Assembly (NCBI RefSeq): GCF_003265705.1
Contig: NW_020312902.1
Span: 14,095,903-14,159,902, forward strand
From: Callorhinus ursinus
Lineage: Eukaryota; Chordata; Mammalia; Carnivora; Otariidae
Direction of reading: 5' to 3'
Length of the DNA stretch: 64,000 bases
In this document: in pieces, positions 26,201-34,717 of the stretch
Layout: every line of letters starts with the position of its first letter
Numbering within the stretch: the first letter of the stretch is position 1
Program-made: the position numbers and the translations under genes
Notes under the pieces: generated by a model
Told to the model about the DNA's origin: nothing
Seen by the model: the letters and a program-made list of their open reading frames with translations, nothing else
The model's database searches: none

Positions 26201-29200
26201 AACGAGAGAACACAGTGATTCTCATGTTTACTCCTTGGCTCTAGGGGTGGGAAGGAGGTTGAAACAGAGATGCTGAGAGTGATGCAGTTAAGATGGTGTT
26301 TGAGATAGGTCTCGAATGGGTGCATAGTTGTTTACTGTGTGGCAAAAGGAAGCAAAAACATTCTTGGCATAGAAAACAGTACGTTCAAAGGTGTGGAGGC
26401 ATAAGCAAGTATGGTGTTTCTGGACATGAATCTAGCGAGGCTGACGGGCAGATCTATGCAGGGCCCTGAAAGACATGTTCAAGACCAGGCTGCATCCTTT
26501 GGGAATGGGAAGTTATTGAAGGTGTTTGGAACATGTACTGGAGATAGAAGCACACAGGTACATGTTTCAGAAGCCTAAATCTGGTATGTGGAAGACAGTG
26601 CAGAGGGGAGATGTCTCCTTGAAGGCAGGGAGACCAGTGAGCTGTCCATCACCAAGTCCAGCAGAGAATGTGCGGCCCAAAGCAAAGCACTAGCCCTGCT
26701 GATAGGGAGCAGGGAAAGACAGAAGAGAGGCTTAAAAGAGAGAATCAACAAGATGAAGCTTTAAGGCAGCAATGTCCACAATAGCCAAACTATGGAAAGA
26801 GCCTAGATGTCCATCAAAAGATGAATGGGTAAAGAAGATGTGGTGTGTATATATATATAGATAGATAGATACACAATGGAATATTATGCGGCCATCAAAA
26901 AATGAAACCTTGCCATTTGCAACGACATGGATGGAACTAGAGGGTATTATGCTAAACAAAATAAGTCAATCAGGGAAAGACAATTATCACATGATCTCAC
27001 TGATATGTGGAATTTGAGAAGCAAGACAGAGGATCATAGGGGAAGGGAGGGAAAAATGAAACACGATGAAACCGGAGAGGGAGACAAACCATAAAAGACT
27101 CTTAATCTCAGGAAACAAACTGAGGGTTGCTGGAGCGGAGGGGGGTGGGAGGGATGGGGTGGCTGGGTGACGGACACTGGGGAGGGTATGTGATATTGTG
27201 AGCGCCGTGAATTGTGTAAGACTGATGAATCACAGACCTGTACCCCTGAAACAAATAATACATTATATGTTAATTTTAAAAAAAGATGAAGCTTTAAGGG
27301 ATAGAGGCCTAGAACCTGTTTAATGGTCTAGAACCTGAGAAGTAGGAAGGATGGTGATGGGACTAATCATGGGAGCTGGGGCGGTTGGAGAAGAAGCTGG
27401 AAATCAGAGCAAAAAAACAGCCAGTTCCATTCCTCACAAGTTTGAAAGAAAGAAGCCTAAAATATTTACTCATTTGGAAATTGTAGTACATATTTCTGCA
27501 GAGCCAGAAGTTTAATATAACCACAAATTAGGAGTTCTTGGGTATGGAGAAAGGGAGCATTAAAAACAAAAAATAGCAGCAGATGGAAAACAATCTCCAG
27601 GAAATCACCAGAGAAGGAGACTCCCGTATCACAAAGAACATTCAAGGTGACGCTGCAAGCCCCAGGTCATCTGCCCAAGAAGGGGGCCTCTGCAAAAGCA
27701 AGTTCAACATCCATCAAGAAGTCATGACCTAGGGGCGCCTGGGTGGCTCAGTCATTAAGCGTCTGCCTTCGGCTCAGGTCATGATCCCAGGGTCCTGGGA
27801 TCGAGCCCCGCATGGGGCTCCCTGCTCAGCGGGAAGCCTGCTTCTCCCTCTTCCACTCCCCCTGCTTGTGTTCCCTCTCTCGCTGTGTCTCTCTCTGTCA
27901 AATAAATAAATTAAATCTTTTAAAAAAAAAAAAGTCATGACCTACTTGCTATCCTGGTCCATGGACAGTCCAGACCCTTGCTCCACTAGTTTGGTTAGGT
28001 TCACTATTTCCTCTTTCAGGGCAAGGATCGTTTCCTTTGCCTTCTGCTCTTTGTCATAGGCCGAGTCCACCATCTTCCATGCCTTTTCGATTTCCTATAT
28101 GCGCCACGGGACATCAGTGAGAAAAACCAAACTAGGATCCAGATACAAGATAAACTGAGCAAATAGAATAATAAAACAACTCCAATATAGTAGTCATTTA
28201 TGGGGAAAGAAGGTTACATATTATACATTATGCATTCCATTTATATTGACTTACTGAATTGCTCAGCATGAGCTAGTGGATCCTGAACAGCAGCTTTAGG
28301 GGGTTCCTGGCTCACATTCCTGCAAGGGCGGCTATAACTAGGGGGATATTTCTGATGTTGAGATAGGTTTAAATAATTAAATTTAAATTTAAAAGGAAAG
28401 TTTATGTGCTTTCCAAGCCCAGATATTTTTGGAGGAAAAAAAAAAAAAGATCAGGAGTGGCCTTGGATCCAAACCCTGAATGTGAAGGTCCTCATAGATT
28501 CCAAATAAAAAAAAAAATCTGTTTTGTCCTCAGGTCCCAAGTAAGCGGTCCTGGATGGCGATGTTGGCTTTAGAACAATTCAGAGCAAGGTGGTCTTCAT
28601 TGTCATGTAATTGTACACAACAGCCTTGGCCATTCCCATTCCAGAAACCCATGCCCAGGTTGCAACAGCCTTGAGTTTTCTTGCAAAATTTTGTCCAGTG
28701 GAATGTGAGTCCTTTATGTAGGTGAGAACCTATAAACTCAAGGTGACAATACTCCACTTTCCTGTTGACAAGGCATAAAATGAGTGGAAGAGAGGATTTC
28801 CATAAATTCGTGCCCACTCTTACATTAGAGAGAGAGAGAGGAGTCTTGGGTAACTTCACATAACTTAATGATTCAAAATAGTTATGGGGTATTTTTTTTG
28901 TAGCAACCGTACATACTATTTTCAACAAAACAAATGAAGGATATTTAAGTGAAAATGTGATTATAGGAAGCTTTGTCCCAACCAATCACCAATTATATTT
29001 TAATCTGTTCATGACCTCCATTTCCAGTTTTCTAATTTACAATAAAAATGGTTTTTTTCCCATCATAAGAAGAATTAAAGCCTTCTTTTATTGGTTTTTC
29101 AGCAAAAAGAAGAAAATGATGATAGAGAGAAAGTGGCACTTTAAAAAAGGTCATTTCTAAGAAAACAGATGTCATAACTTGCACTGGTCTTGGAAATTCA

Positions 29201-32200
29201 TTTAAATTGGGTGATGTTTCATTGTATGATATCAAGGGACTTATCTAAAAAAGTTCATGAGTTATTTCTCATCACTAGGGTTTTAATTATAAATTAAAAT
29301 CTCTTAACCTTTTACCACCCTAAGGCCAACAAGGAACATTTACATTTTACCCTCAAAATAAAGCAACACACTTGAGAGTGAAAAAATAAAGGGTAAAACG
29401 GAACCATACTTCCTCAATATCCCCCAGACTGAATCCCTGGTCTCCCATTATGAGGAACTGCGAGGATCAAGGAGGAAGGAAGATCATGAAAATTACTATC
29501 TAGGAATTCTCAAGGTAATTTCTCCTAAAGCAGTGGGAAAAGCAAAAACATGAAAACATTCTTTTAAAAAAATCCTTAGCAAGCTATCATCATGAGATAT
29601 CTAATTACTCATCTTTTATCAAACAAGACATACCGAGGTCCCTAATATTACACTTACTTACCTCTAATTCTTTTTGCTAACCCACTATTTCTTAGAAACC
29701 CAAGCCAGTAAGTTTCTACGTTATTTTCTGCATAGTGCAATTCACCCAGGCTAATTATTTCCTTTGAAAATGAACACTATTCCCTAGGCTTAATGAATAT
29801 ATAAATTTTTACTTAATAACTCATTTACTACCAGCCTAGAGCTGCCAATATAAAGAAAGAAAGACGTTTTAAGTACAGGATGCGTTTATGGCAGCGCTAC
29901 CTCAGTTCATTTCTATAAGATCACTGACCTTCTTCAGGGATGCAATGGTGGTCTGATCATCCTGGGAGAGCTTCAGGGCAGTGGCGACCTTCGCGGAATT
30001 AACCACAATCTCTGCATTTAGTTCTCTGCATTTGGCCATCAGACGCTTTTCATTATCGTAAGACTTTTTCATGACAGCATGAAGCTTCTCATATTCGATT
30101 CTAAATTTCTCCAGACTTTTGTCCCCTGAAAGTTCATTGAGAACCTCCTGAAAATCCCTTTCCATTTCTTCAAATGCAGTTTCTTCCAGCGCTAGTTTGT
30201 CACTCCTTTCCTGTACAAAAGATCAGGAAGGGGAATGAGTATCGCAACGTGTAATCAGGGATTGCTGTTATTAGCTATAAATACAAGACCTTCACCAACC
30301 CAAAATAAAAGCCACTGACAAGACTATATGATGGAAAGACAGCTTGTTCATCCCCTGATGCATGTATATATGTAAACATGTGTCTTAGGATAATAATATT
30401 TATAATATAATGATAATATATTATATCTATATAATAGTAATATTTCCTACCACATGGTGTCAAAGAGCAGATTAAATAGGATCATTCATGTTCAACACTT
30501 GGCCACGTGCTAGCAAACAGGAGGCACCCAATAAATTTTTATAGCTCTTATGATTATGCCAAGCCCTGATTTGTTTTCACTTCATTATGCTTCTTACTGC
30601 CCCCGGGAATGCAGAGATAAGCCATGGCATCTCATGGTCAGTTATAAGGAGATTTTGGTGTCGATACCATGAAATCACACATATTCACAATGAACCCCAA
30701 CTGAAATATGGAATAGTCTCCTAAAAGATATCCCATCTTTTTTATCTCTTAAAATAAATAGGTGAGGTCCCCTCCACAAGTATATTGAGATACCCCCTGT
30801 GCCGTGCTCACAGGCCTTCTCCAGATTCTCTTCCTATGCTCAGCTAGACAACAAATTATTTTTTTTAAAAAGCCCAGACGTATAAATGTAACTCAAACAT
30901 ATGACTTAGAGGAGAACCCGGGACTCGGTTATATAAGAATTCTCATTTCTTTAGTGTTAAGGGTTGAATCTGTCCCCCAGAAAGGTATGTAGAAGTTCTA
31001 CCCGCAGTACTGCAAGTGTGACTTCGTTTGGAAGTAGAGTCATTATATTCATATATATAATCAGCTAACTTGAGGTCATACTAGAGTAGGATGGGCCCTA
31101 AGCCAGTAGGACTGCTGTCCTTATAAAAAGAGGGAAAAGTGTAACTGTGTAGTGATGGATGTCTAAATTTATTGTGATAAGCATTTTGCAATACACACAC
31201 ACACACACACATATGTGCATGTATATAACAAATCATTATGGTGTACACCTAAAACTAATACAATGTCACATGTCAATTATATCTCAGTTTTAAAAAAAAA
31301 AGTAGGGGGTGGGATTTGGACAGAGACACAGACACAGGAAAACACCACACAAAGGCAGACATAGGGATTAGACTGAAGCAGCTGTGAGCCAAGGAAAGCT
31401 AAGGATGGCTGGCTACCATCAGAAGCCAGGAAGAGGCAAGGAAGTCTTAGAGTCTCAGAGGAAGCAGAGTCCTGTCAACACCCTGATTGCAGACTTCTAG
31501 CCTCCAGAATTGAGAGACGATAAATCTCAACGGTTTAAAGCCACCCTGTTTGCAGCACTCTGTTGCGGCTTGCCTAGCAGACTAATACACCTTCTTCTTG
31601 TTAGACACAGCACAATAATAACAAAGAATGAGGATGGTTAATATACTTATTTATTTATTCAGCAAATGTTTATTGAACATTTGCTATGTGTAAGTTGGCA
31701 TGCGGGAGCCTGCAGGAGGCAGCAAGGTAAGGAATAAACAGCCCTCCCACAGGGAATTCCGACATTAATAGTTGATGGGGTATGTTTTCAGATAATGGAA
31801 GTAAGGAATTTGATACCTGCCATAAAATGGATTCAAAATTCTACAAGGGACCTATAGGAAGTTGGAACTACTCCCAGTAGCAAGAATGAAAGCAAATTTC
31901 CTAAAGGAGGTGGTATTTGAGCAGGCCCAGAAGGGAAAGAGAAACTTTCACGGGTGAATATGGAGAGAAAAGGTATGCCTGGCCCACTGCAAATCTTGAA
32001 CAAATGCTCAGGGCCCAGCAGTATCCAGGATTTGAGATTGGTTAAGAAGTTCATGTTGGCTAAAGTGTAAGGAGTATGAGAGGGAGAAGAAAAGAGAAGA
32101 CTAGATAGGGAGTTAAGGATAGACTAGAGGCCTTGAGTGGAATTCTAAGGGCTATGGAGTGGATTAATCTGTAGGCCACACAGACTCACTCAAGACTTTG

Positions 32201-34717
32201 GAACTGATAAGGTTTGAAAGGCCTTATTTATGTATGTAACATTATGCTTTGATAGTCTACCCTAAAAAGAGCTTCAACATCAATACTCTATCGCGAATCA
32301 AAAAAATCAACTGAGATGATTTTTCGAATCCCCCAAAGAAAGTAAAATTTAAATACACCCTGCAGATTTAGGGTAAGCAATCTTGTTTACCTTCCCCCTT
32401 GACGAGCCCATCTTGCCCAATATAGAGTAAGTCTACATATTTTGGGTTTTCAAAACCACTTATACTGCTGATTTCCAAAGATGACACCCAGGCAAAAGAA
32501 TCCACATCTTAAAATAGATGTGGAGTAACAAGCATATCTATAACATTTTGCATAACAACATTACTGCTAATGTTAAACTCAACAGAGGTTTTCTTACTGA
32601 CTAAAAGCAGCTTATTGCCAACATCACAATACAGCGATTCCACAAAGGAGAGAAAAATCGTATTAAGAAAATATGGTGCTTCTGCTGCCCTGTGTTTCCC
32701 CCTTGTTGGTGCTAAACATCAGCACACACCAAAATGTATCATGGCAATGTTCTCAATTCCGTCCCTGTAAATGGTATTAATGTCAACACTTGATCACTAG
32801 CCTAATGATTTCTTTGCTGACTAGGTTTTCCCTGTACACCTGGCACTTAGCACAGGAAGGGAAAAATATCAAAGAAAGCAAAGTTTCTAAAAAGTACTTT
32901 TATGAACAGATTTGTTCACATTGTCATTTTAAAAATATATCGCTACTAAAAGCACAGCAAAAATAGTCTCTGAGCTGTGACCAATAACCAGTTGGTGTCT
33001 ACACTCTCAGAGCACATAATGGTCTCTATTTTGGAAGCACCATTTTAACATGAACCAGTCAGAAAAGAACTGTGATGTTCCTTCATCCAACACCTATCTT
33101 TTGAGGGTTTACTACCTGCCAGGCACTGTTCTAGGTGCTGGGAATACCAGTCAGTGGGGAAAGGACAAGGAGAAGGGACAGGAGAGCTGGAGAGCTGCAG
33201 TGATAAATGAGGCCAGAGTGTTAACGGCGACTTGTGAAAGCAGAGGTAAGGAAAACCTGGCTGACATCGAGCGAGAAGGAAAATAGAAAAAGGGAAGACA
33301 GGAGAGGAGCTCATGAAGGGGAAGGGAGACCGGGAAATAATTTGTTCGTGGTGTTGGTATCTGGGGCTTATGTGTGGAGAACAAAGACGAATGAAATGAA
33401 CGAAAGATGACCAGCGAGGGAGAAAAGGAGGGAATGCTCAAAAGCGAATAAAGGGATAAATAAAGGAGAGCTAGAAGGAACAGGAGGAGGAGATGTGGAG
33501 GAAAGGGACGTGAACAAGCGAGGGTCACGGGGTGAGTGTGGTGGACACCACTGTGCGGATGTGAGAGGGACATGAGAGTGAGGAGCCCAGGAGTGAGGAA
33601 GAAGAGGGTGGGAAGGGGATTGTATGCTAAGGGAAGGAGGGAGCGTTGCCCACAGGAAGACGGAGCTCATAAGGGGAGACTAGATGCGGAGGAGGAGACG
33701 GAATGATGAGGGATGTGAATGGTGTAGAGGAGACAGAAGGAAGTAGACTAGAATGGGGCCGTGATGGTGATGAGAGAAGCGGGGACGAGGCTGGTTTCGT
33801 GGGAACACAACCTGCGAGGGTGCACAGAGCCCCTTGCTCAATAAGCCCCACACTTGGTTTAAGAATTTGAAATTCTTAATAATTTGTTAACAAAGGGGCT
33901 CTGCATTTTCATTTTTCATTGAGCCCCACCAATTATGTAACTGACCCTGGCTGGGACTGACCCTGTGACAGGTGACAGGTGAAATGAGGGAGGACTCTGA
34001 TGGGGTGATGGAGGAAGAGGGTAGAACCACATGGTGAATGGGGACTGTGACCAGCAAGTGATGACAGGGACTCGAGATACTCCGAATTACAAATGAGGGT
34101 GCTAATGGACAAAGGGTCAATAAAGGGCTGCAGAAATGACCCCTCATCAGTGAGGCTAAAGATGGGGTATAATGCAAAGTGAGGGGAGCGAATGACGCTA
34201 CAAGATTTTAACACAGTGATCAATGACTACACAGGGCATTGGTGATGGGTGAAGAGCTTAATGGAGACGTGTCACAGCAGGTGATCAGATGACAGGGAAT
34301 AGTGGTGTGACAGGTGGACAAGGATCAGTGAATAAGGGTGACAGTGGGTCTCTATGAAGCCTTCCTCCAGGTCCCCCCAGTCAGCGTGTATCTCTCCTGT
34401 GGTATCACCTTATGGCTCAAAATCTAGGGGTGGGTGCCTGTCCTGTGCGAGTCTGGAAACTCATGAATTTCATACTATGTTTAACACAGCGCCAATTTTA
34501 AGAGTGGGGGTGGGGTGTGTCTACCCAATTGAGGTAAAGGGGCCAGAACCGTCGAGACAGGGGTGGGGAGAGGCTGCGGGTGGGGATAAGATGTTGATGG
34601 CTGGAATGTCGGAATCAGTGGACCTGACGGGAGAAGTCAACAGTAGGAGAGGGACGATGGGGAGGAGTCGAGCGAGAAACGACAGAGAGAGGGGCACTGA
34701 CTCCTGACCTCGGCCAT
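11062..34717 (-). CDS. CFAP58: CFAP58 (CCDC147), N-terminal half: coding exons 1-9
   Basis: Cilia and flagella associated protein 58 is a long coiled-coil protein of motile axonemes and the sperm flagellum midpiece; its loss in men and mice gives malformed sperm tails (family knowledge). I recognised it by recalled human protein blocks such as GDKSLEKFRIEYEKLHAVMK, KSKEELQKLEQQLKEQK and EEEIQNYKDEAQKQRK. Nine blocks on the minus strand, each bounded by AG and GT, join without a frameshift or stop: coding lengths 9, 282, 149, 157, 195, 138, 160, 83 and 192 nt, in total 1365 nt or 455 codons. The human protein is about 870 residues, so about half is here; I found no exon 10 between base 1 and 11061. 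The translation is almost entirely Glu/Lys/Gln/Leu-rich coiled coil with no membrane segment or signal peptide. The ATG at 34717 has A at -3 and G at +4. Confidence 0.97.
11395..11600 (-). repeat. MIR SINE remnant
   Basis: Reverse MIR text: TTAGAGCCTACTATGTTAA, TTTTAAGGGTAGGAAACTGA and AGTGGCAGAGCCAGGATTTG. CFAP58 intron 8. Confidence 0.7.
11700..12285 (+). mobile_element. Old L1 3' end with a 21-base G run
   Basis: CACTCCTGGGTACATACACC and GTGGAATATTCATCAGCCAC are L1 ORF2 3' signatures, followed by 3' UTR. Bases 12105-12125 are an uninterrupted G run inside it. CFAP58 intron 8. Confidence 0.8.
12285..12440 (+). mobile_element. MER5-like hAT transposon remnant
   Basis: ATGCAGATGCCTGTGTCCC, GATTCAGTGAATCTGGGAGG and TGCCAAGAATTTTTTTTAA follow MER5A-type elements. 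CFAP58 intron 8. Confidence 0.6.
12440..13324. other. CFAP58 intron 8, nothing recognised
   Basis: Intronic sequence between the MER5-like remnant and the triple-target SINE; only an A16 run at about 13148 is noteworthy. The stretch from 13575 to exon 8 is likewise empty. Confidence 0.5.
13325..13574 (+). mobile_element. Carnivore SINE with three target-site copies and a 16-base decoy head
   Basis: AAAATCTAAATC occurs at about 13326, 13355 and 13562. Between the first two copies lies only GGGGGCGCCTGGGTGG (13339-13354), the first 16 bases of a SINE. Between the second and third lies a full-length SINE (13368-13561). Confidence 0.9.
14611..14693 (-). CDS. CFAP58: CFAP58 exon 8 (residues 364-391)
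   Basis: 83 nt. With the carried-over G from exon 7 it gives exactly 28 codons: EVEASKKQAELDKKAMDELL and RERDILNK. The acceptor is GGCCATTTAG and the donor is a strong AAG/GTGAGT at 14610. Confidence 0.96.
14812..14985 (-). repeat. MIR SINE remnant
   Basis: TATTTATTGAGTGTTCCATG, then AAACTGAGTATCAGCAG and GGTGACAGGGCTGAGGCTGG. CFAP58 intron 7. Confidence 0.6.
15090..16560 (-). mobile_element. Old L1 fragments
   Basis: Reversed L1 ORF2-like text: ATTTACATTTCTTTGATTAG, TTTTTCATGTTTAATGACC, GTAAGAACTCTTTATATA and others through to about 16.56 kb. Diverged. CFAP58 intron 7. Confidence 0.7.
16920..17065 (+). repeat. L2 LINE 3' end
   Basis: CTGAGGGCAGGGACCTCCAT and ACATAGTAGGTACTCAATC are the L2 3' end. 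CFAP58 intron 7. Confidence 0.75.
17158..17493. mobile_element. Tigger2/MER28-like DNA transposon
   Basis: Terminal inverted repeats CAGTTGACCATTGAACAACA at the left and TGTTGTTCAGGGTCAACAG at the right, with the internal TTACAATAAAGTAAGCTAG and GGACCCACACAGTTCAAAC of Tigger2 derivatives. About 335 bp, no transposase. CFAP58 intron 7. Confidence 0.85.
17800..17960 (-). repeat. MIR SINE remnant
   Basis: TTAGTAAGCACTTACTATGT and TATTAGCTCATCTCCTCC, ending in GGATCCAAGCCCAGGTAGAC. CFAP58 intron 7. Confidence 0.7.
18508..18667 (-). CDS. CFAP58: CFAP58 exon 7 (residues 311-364)
   Basis: 160 nt, starting in phase 0 and ending after the first base of codon 364. It encodes AKEEEVHQMRLDIGKLNKIR, EQIHKKLHQIEDQKSEVEQN and KETLKNQILGLER. 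The acceptor is AATTACAG and the donor G/GTAAAC at 18507. Confidence 0.97.
18668..20633. other. CFAP58 intron 6, GT repeat only
   Basis: About 2 kb of AT-rich intronic DNA with the GT run at 19861 and no recognised mobile element, the least repeat-invaded intron of the window. Confidence 0.5.
19861..19888 (+). repeat. GT microsatellite
   Basis: Fourteen uninterrupted GT units in CFAP58 intron 6. Confidence 0.95.
20634..20771 (-). CDS. CFAP58: CFAP58 exon 6 (residues 265-310)
   Basis: 138 nt, phase 0 at both ends. It encodes ILNERAAKEVEQFQMRNSKL, then QQENEQHSLVCEQLSQENQQ and KSLELK. The acceptor is TACCTTTCAG and the donor AAA/GTAAAC. It is Gln/Glu-rich coiled coil, symmetrical like exon 5. 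The full exon is open although no long reading frame stands out around it. Confidence 0.96.
21546..21776. repeat. Unidentified intronic repeat, copy A
   Basis: Shares long blocks with copy B at 23591: ATCCATCCAATTTCCTGTCA against ATTCATCCAATTCTCTATCA, GGACTAAATAAAATATAGCC against GAGCTAAATAAAATGTTGCC, and GAGTCCTGGATATTGCTAAA against GAGCCCTGGATATTACTAAA. Same orientation. I do not recognise the family. CFAP58 intron 5. Confidence 0.75.
21948..22172 (+). mobile_element. Carnivore SINE, older copy
   Basis: GGGGCACCTGCTTGGCTCAG head with TTGATTTCAGCTCAGGTC body and CT-rich 3' part. The flanks AGAAATGAGAGAAG and AGAACTGAGAAAAG look like a diverged target duplication. In CFAP58 intron 5. Confidence 0.92.
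22370..22590. mobile_element. hAT-like DNA transposon remnant
   Basis: Ends resemble inverted repeats: TGTCCAATAGAACTTTCC at the left, and GCTAGTGGTTACCATACTAG followed by ACAATGCCGCTCTA at the right. A common mammalian interspersed element; I am unsure of the family name. CFAP58 intron 5. Confidence 0.55.
23116..23310 (-). CDS. CFAP58: CFAP58 exon 5 (residues 200-264)
   Basis: 195 nt, phase 0 at both ends. It encodes FQQEIQQRQNEASRESRKKE, then TDMDTRQTEIKALQQYVQK and LEQQLKEQK. The acceptor is TTTGCCCCTAG and the donor AAG/GTGCGC at 23115. The exon is symmetrical, so skipping it would keep the frame. Two related unidentified intronic segments lie on either side of it (21546-21776 and 23591-23840). 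Confidence 0.97.
23591..23840. repeat. Unidentified intronic repeat, copy B
   Basis: Partner of copy A (21546-21776), 2.05 kb away in the same orientation, with CFAP58 exon 5 between them. The likeness runs from GCATGGAAAGAATTCATCC to GTTGACTTCTGGATTTAC. CFAP58 intron 4. Confidence 0.75.
24179..24335 (-). CDS. CFAP58: CFAP58 exon 4 (residues 147-199)
   Basis: 157 nt. The first base completes the split Asn codon from exon 3, and the exon ends in phase 0. It encodes (N)IQDLLKFKEEVTKERDQL through KLRESLAQTTEQQQEMERC to EEAEQAISQ. The acceptor is CTTTTTTAG and the donor GTCTGC, a weak-looking but GT donor; the reading frame into exon 5 confirms the join. Confidence 0.96.
25481..25722 (+). mobile_element. 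Carnivore SINE with 17-bp target duplication
   Basis: The duplication AATACTCCCCCTAACTG is exact at 25481-25497 and 25706-25722. The head is GATTGCCTGGGTGTCTCAG, the tail AAATAAATAAATAAAAATC. In CFAP58 intron 3, 76 bases before the tRNA-half insertion. Confidence 0.95.
25798..25868 (+). pseudogene. Retrotransposed 5' half of tRNA-Lys, tailless, with target duplication
   Basis: Bases 25818-25851 match the first 34 nt of tRNA-Lys(CUU), from GCCCGGCTAGCTCAG through the D arm to the anticodon loop, where the match stops. It is bounded by 17-bp direct repeats, TTATTATGGACACTGCA (25798-25814) and TTATTACGGACACTGCA (25852-25868), one mismatch apart. Three extra bases (TGT) precede the tRNA part and there is no A-tail. 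The head sequence is that of a true tRNA gene, not of the Can-SINE. It cannot make a functional tRNA. It lies in CFAP58 intron 3, antisense to the gene. Confidence 0.8.
26030..26560 (-). repeat. L2-like LINE remnant
   Basis: CAAGAAGTTCACAGCCTAAT, CAGGGCCCTGAAAGACATG and GGGAATGGGAAGTTATTGAA recall reversed L2 text. CFAP58 intron 3. Confidence 0.5.
26751..27299 (+). mobile_element. 5'-truncated L1, 3' end
   Basis: Exact target duplication AGATGAAGCTTTAAGG at 26751-26766 and 27284-27299. The body contains the ORF2 end (ATGGAATATTATGCGGCCAT) and an L1 3' UTR ending in an A-tail. Closely related to the L1 at 4997-6220. In CFAP58 intron 3, antisense to it. Confidence 0.95.
27719..27944 (+). mobile_element. 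Young carnivore SINE abutting the CFAP58 exon 3 donor
   Basis: Body 27732-27931 with a near-consensus head and AAATAAATAAA tail. The target duplication AAGTCATGACCTA is exact at 27719-27731 and 27932-27944. The right copy is intron positions +2 to +14 of CFAP58 intron 3. On the gene strand the SINE presents a poly-T run followed by TTTATTTGACAG, which resembles a splice acceptor. Confidence 0.96.
27946..28094 (-). CDS. CFAP58: CFAP58 exon 3 (residues 98-147)
   Basis: 149 nt, starting in phase 0 and ending after two bases of the Asn-147 codon. It encodes EIEKAWKMVDSAYDKEQKAK through LTKLVEQGSGLSMDQDS. The donor is AA/GTAGGT at 27945. A carnivore SINE lies only 15 bases into the following intron, and its target duplication covers intron positions +2 to +14. 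Confidence 0.97.
28095..29928. other. CFAP58 intron 2, no recognised repeat; 151-codon open frame
   Basis: Contains an open minus-strand frame of 151 codons (28530-28985) without similarity to a family I know, a GA run at 28830-28842 and A-rich runs at 28437 and 28508. No splice signals tie the frame to CFAP58. Confidence 0.5.
29929..30210 (-). CDS. CFAP58: CFAP58 exon 2 (residues 4-97)
   Basis: 282 nt, phase 0 at both ends. The acceptor is TTTTGTACAG at 30211 and the donor GTCAGTGA at 29928. It encodes ERSDKLALEETAFEEMERDF onward through GDKSLEKFRIEYEKLHAVMK to ALKLSQDDQTTIASLKK. This is one of the most conserved parts of CFAP58 and the start of the continuous coiled coil. Confidence 0.97.
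30440..30560 (+). repeat. MIR-like tail
   Basis: GCAGATTAAATAGGATCATT followed by GGAGGCACCCAATAAATTTT matches the 3' end of MIR. CFAP58 intron 1. Confidence 0.5.
30950..31600 (+). mobile_element. MLT1A-like LTR (ERVL-MaLR), interrupted
   Basis: Starts GGTTGAATCTGTCCCCCAGA and ends AGCCTCCAGAATTGAGAG, TTTAAAGCCACCCTGTTTG, CAGACTAATACA, following the MLT1A consensus as I recall it. CFAP58 intron 1. No viral coding sequence is present. Confidence 0.8.
31137..31302 (+). mobile_element. L1-type 3' end nested in an MLT1 LTR
   Basis: GTGTACACCTAAAACTAATA, CAATGTCACATGTCAATTAT and an A10 tail are a typical L1 3' end. It includes an AC microsatellite (31193-31210) and separates two parts of the LTR at 30950-31600. 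Confidence 0.7.
31640..32240 (-). repeat. L2-like LINE remnant
   Basis: ATTTATTCAGCAAATGTTTA, TTGAACATTTGCTATGTG and GGTGGTATTTGAGCAGGCCC follow reversed L2; the right part is vague. CFAP58 intron 1. Confidence 0.6.
32245..33080. other. CFAP58 intron 1, nothing recognised
   Basis: AT-rich sequence between two L2 remnants; no gene, RNA or named repeat visible. Confidence 0.45.
33080..33290 (-). repeat. L2 LINE 3' end
   Basis: GGGTTTACTACCTGCCAGGC and ACTGTTCTAGGTGCTGGGAA are diagnostic for reversed L2. It opens the purine-rich stretch that follows. Confidence 0.7.
33290..34300 (+). repeat. Purine-rich, degenerate low-complexity tract
   Basis: About 1 kb of plus strand dominated by A and G, with recurring but irregular GAGGGA, GGTGA, GATGA and GTGACAGGTG words, in CFAP58 intron 1 just inside exon 1. 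On the gene strand it is pyrimidine-rich. It looks like a decayed minisatellite. Confidence 0.6.
34709..34717 (-). CDS. CFAP58: CFAP58 exon 1 coding part (residues 1-3)
   Basis: Only ATG GCC GAG (Met-Ala-Glu) is coding before a GTCAGG donor at 34708. Joining it to exon 2 gives MAEERSDKLALEE, which parallels the human start MAEE. The ATG lies in a good Kozak context (A at -3, G at +4). The donor is GT but not a textbook GTRAGT, and the upstream UTR boundary is not visible, so the transcript start is unknown. Confidence 0.85.

Noticed and set aside
33151..33670. Serine/proline-rich minus-strand frames in CFAP58 intron 1
   Set aside because: Translation of the pyrimidine-rich strand of a low-complexity tract; overlapping frames all look alike.
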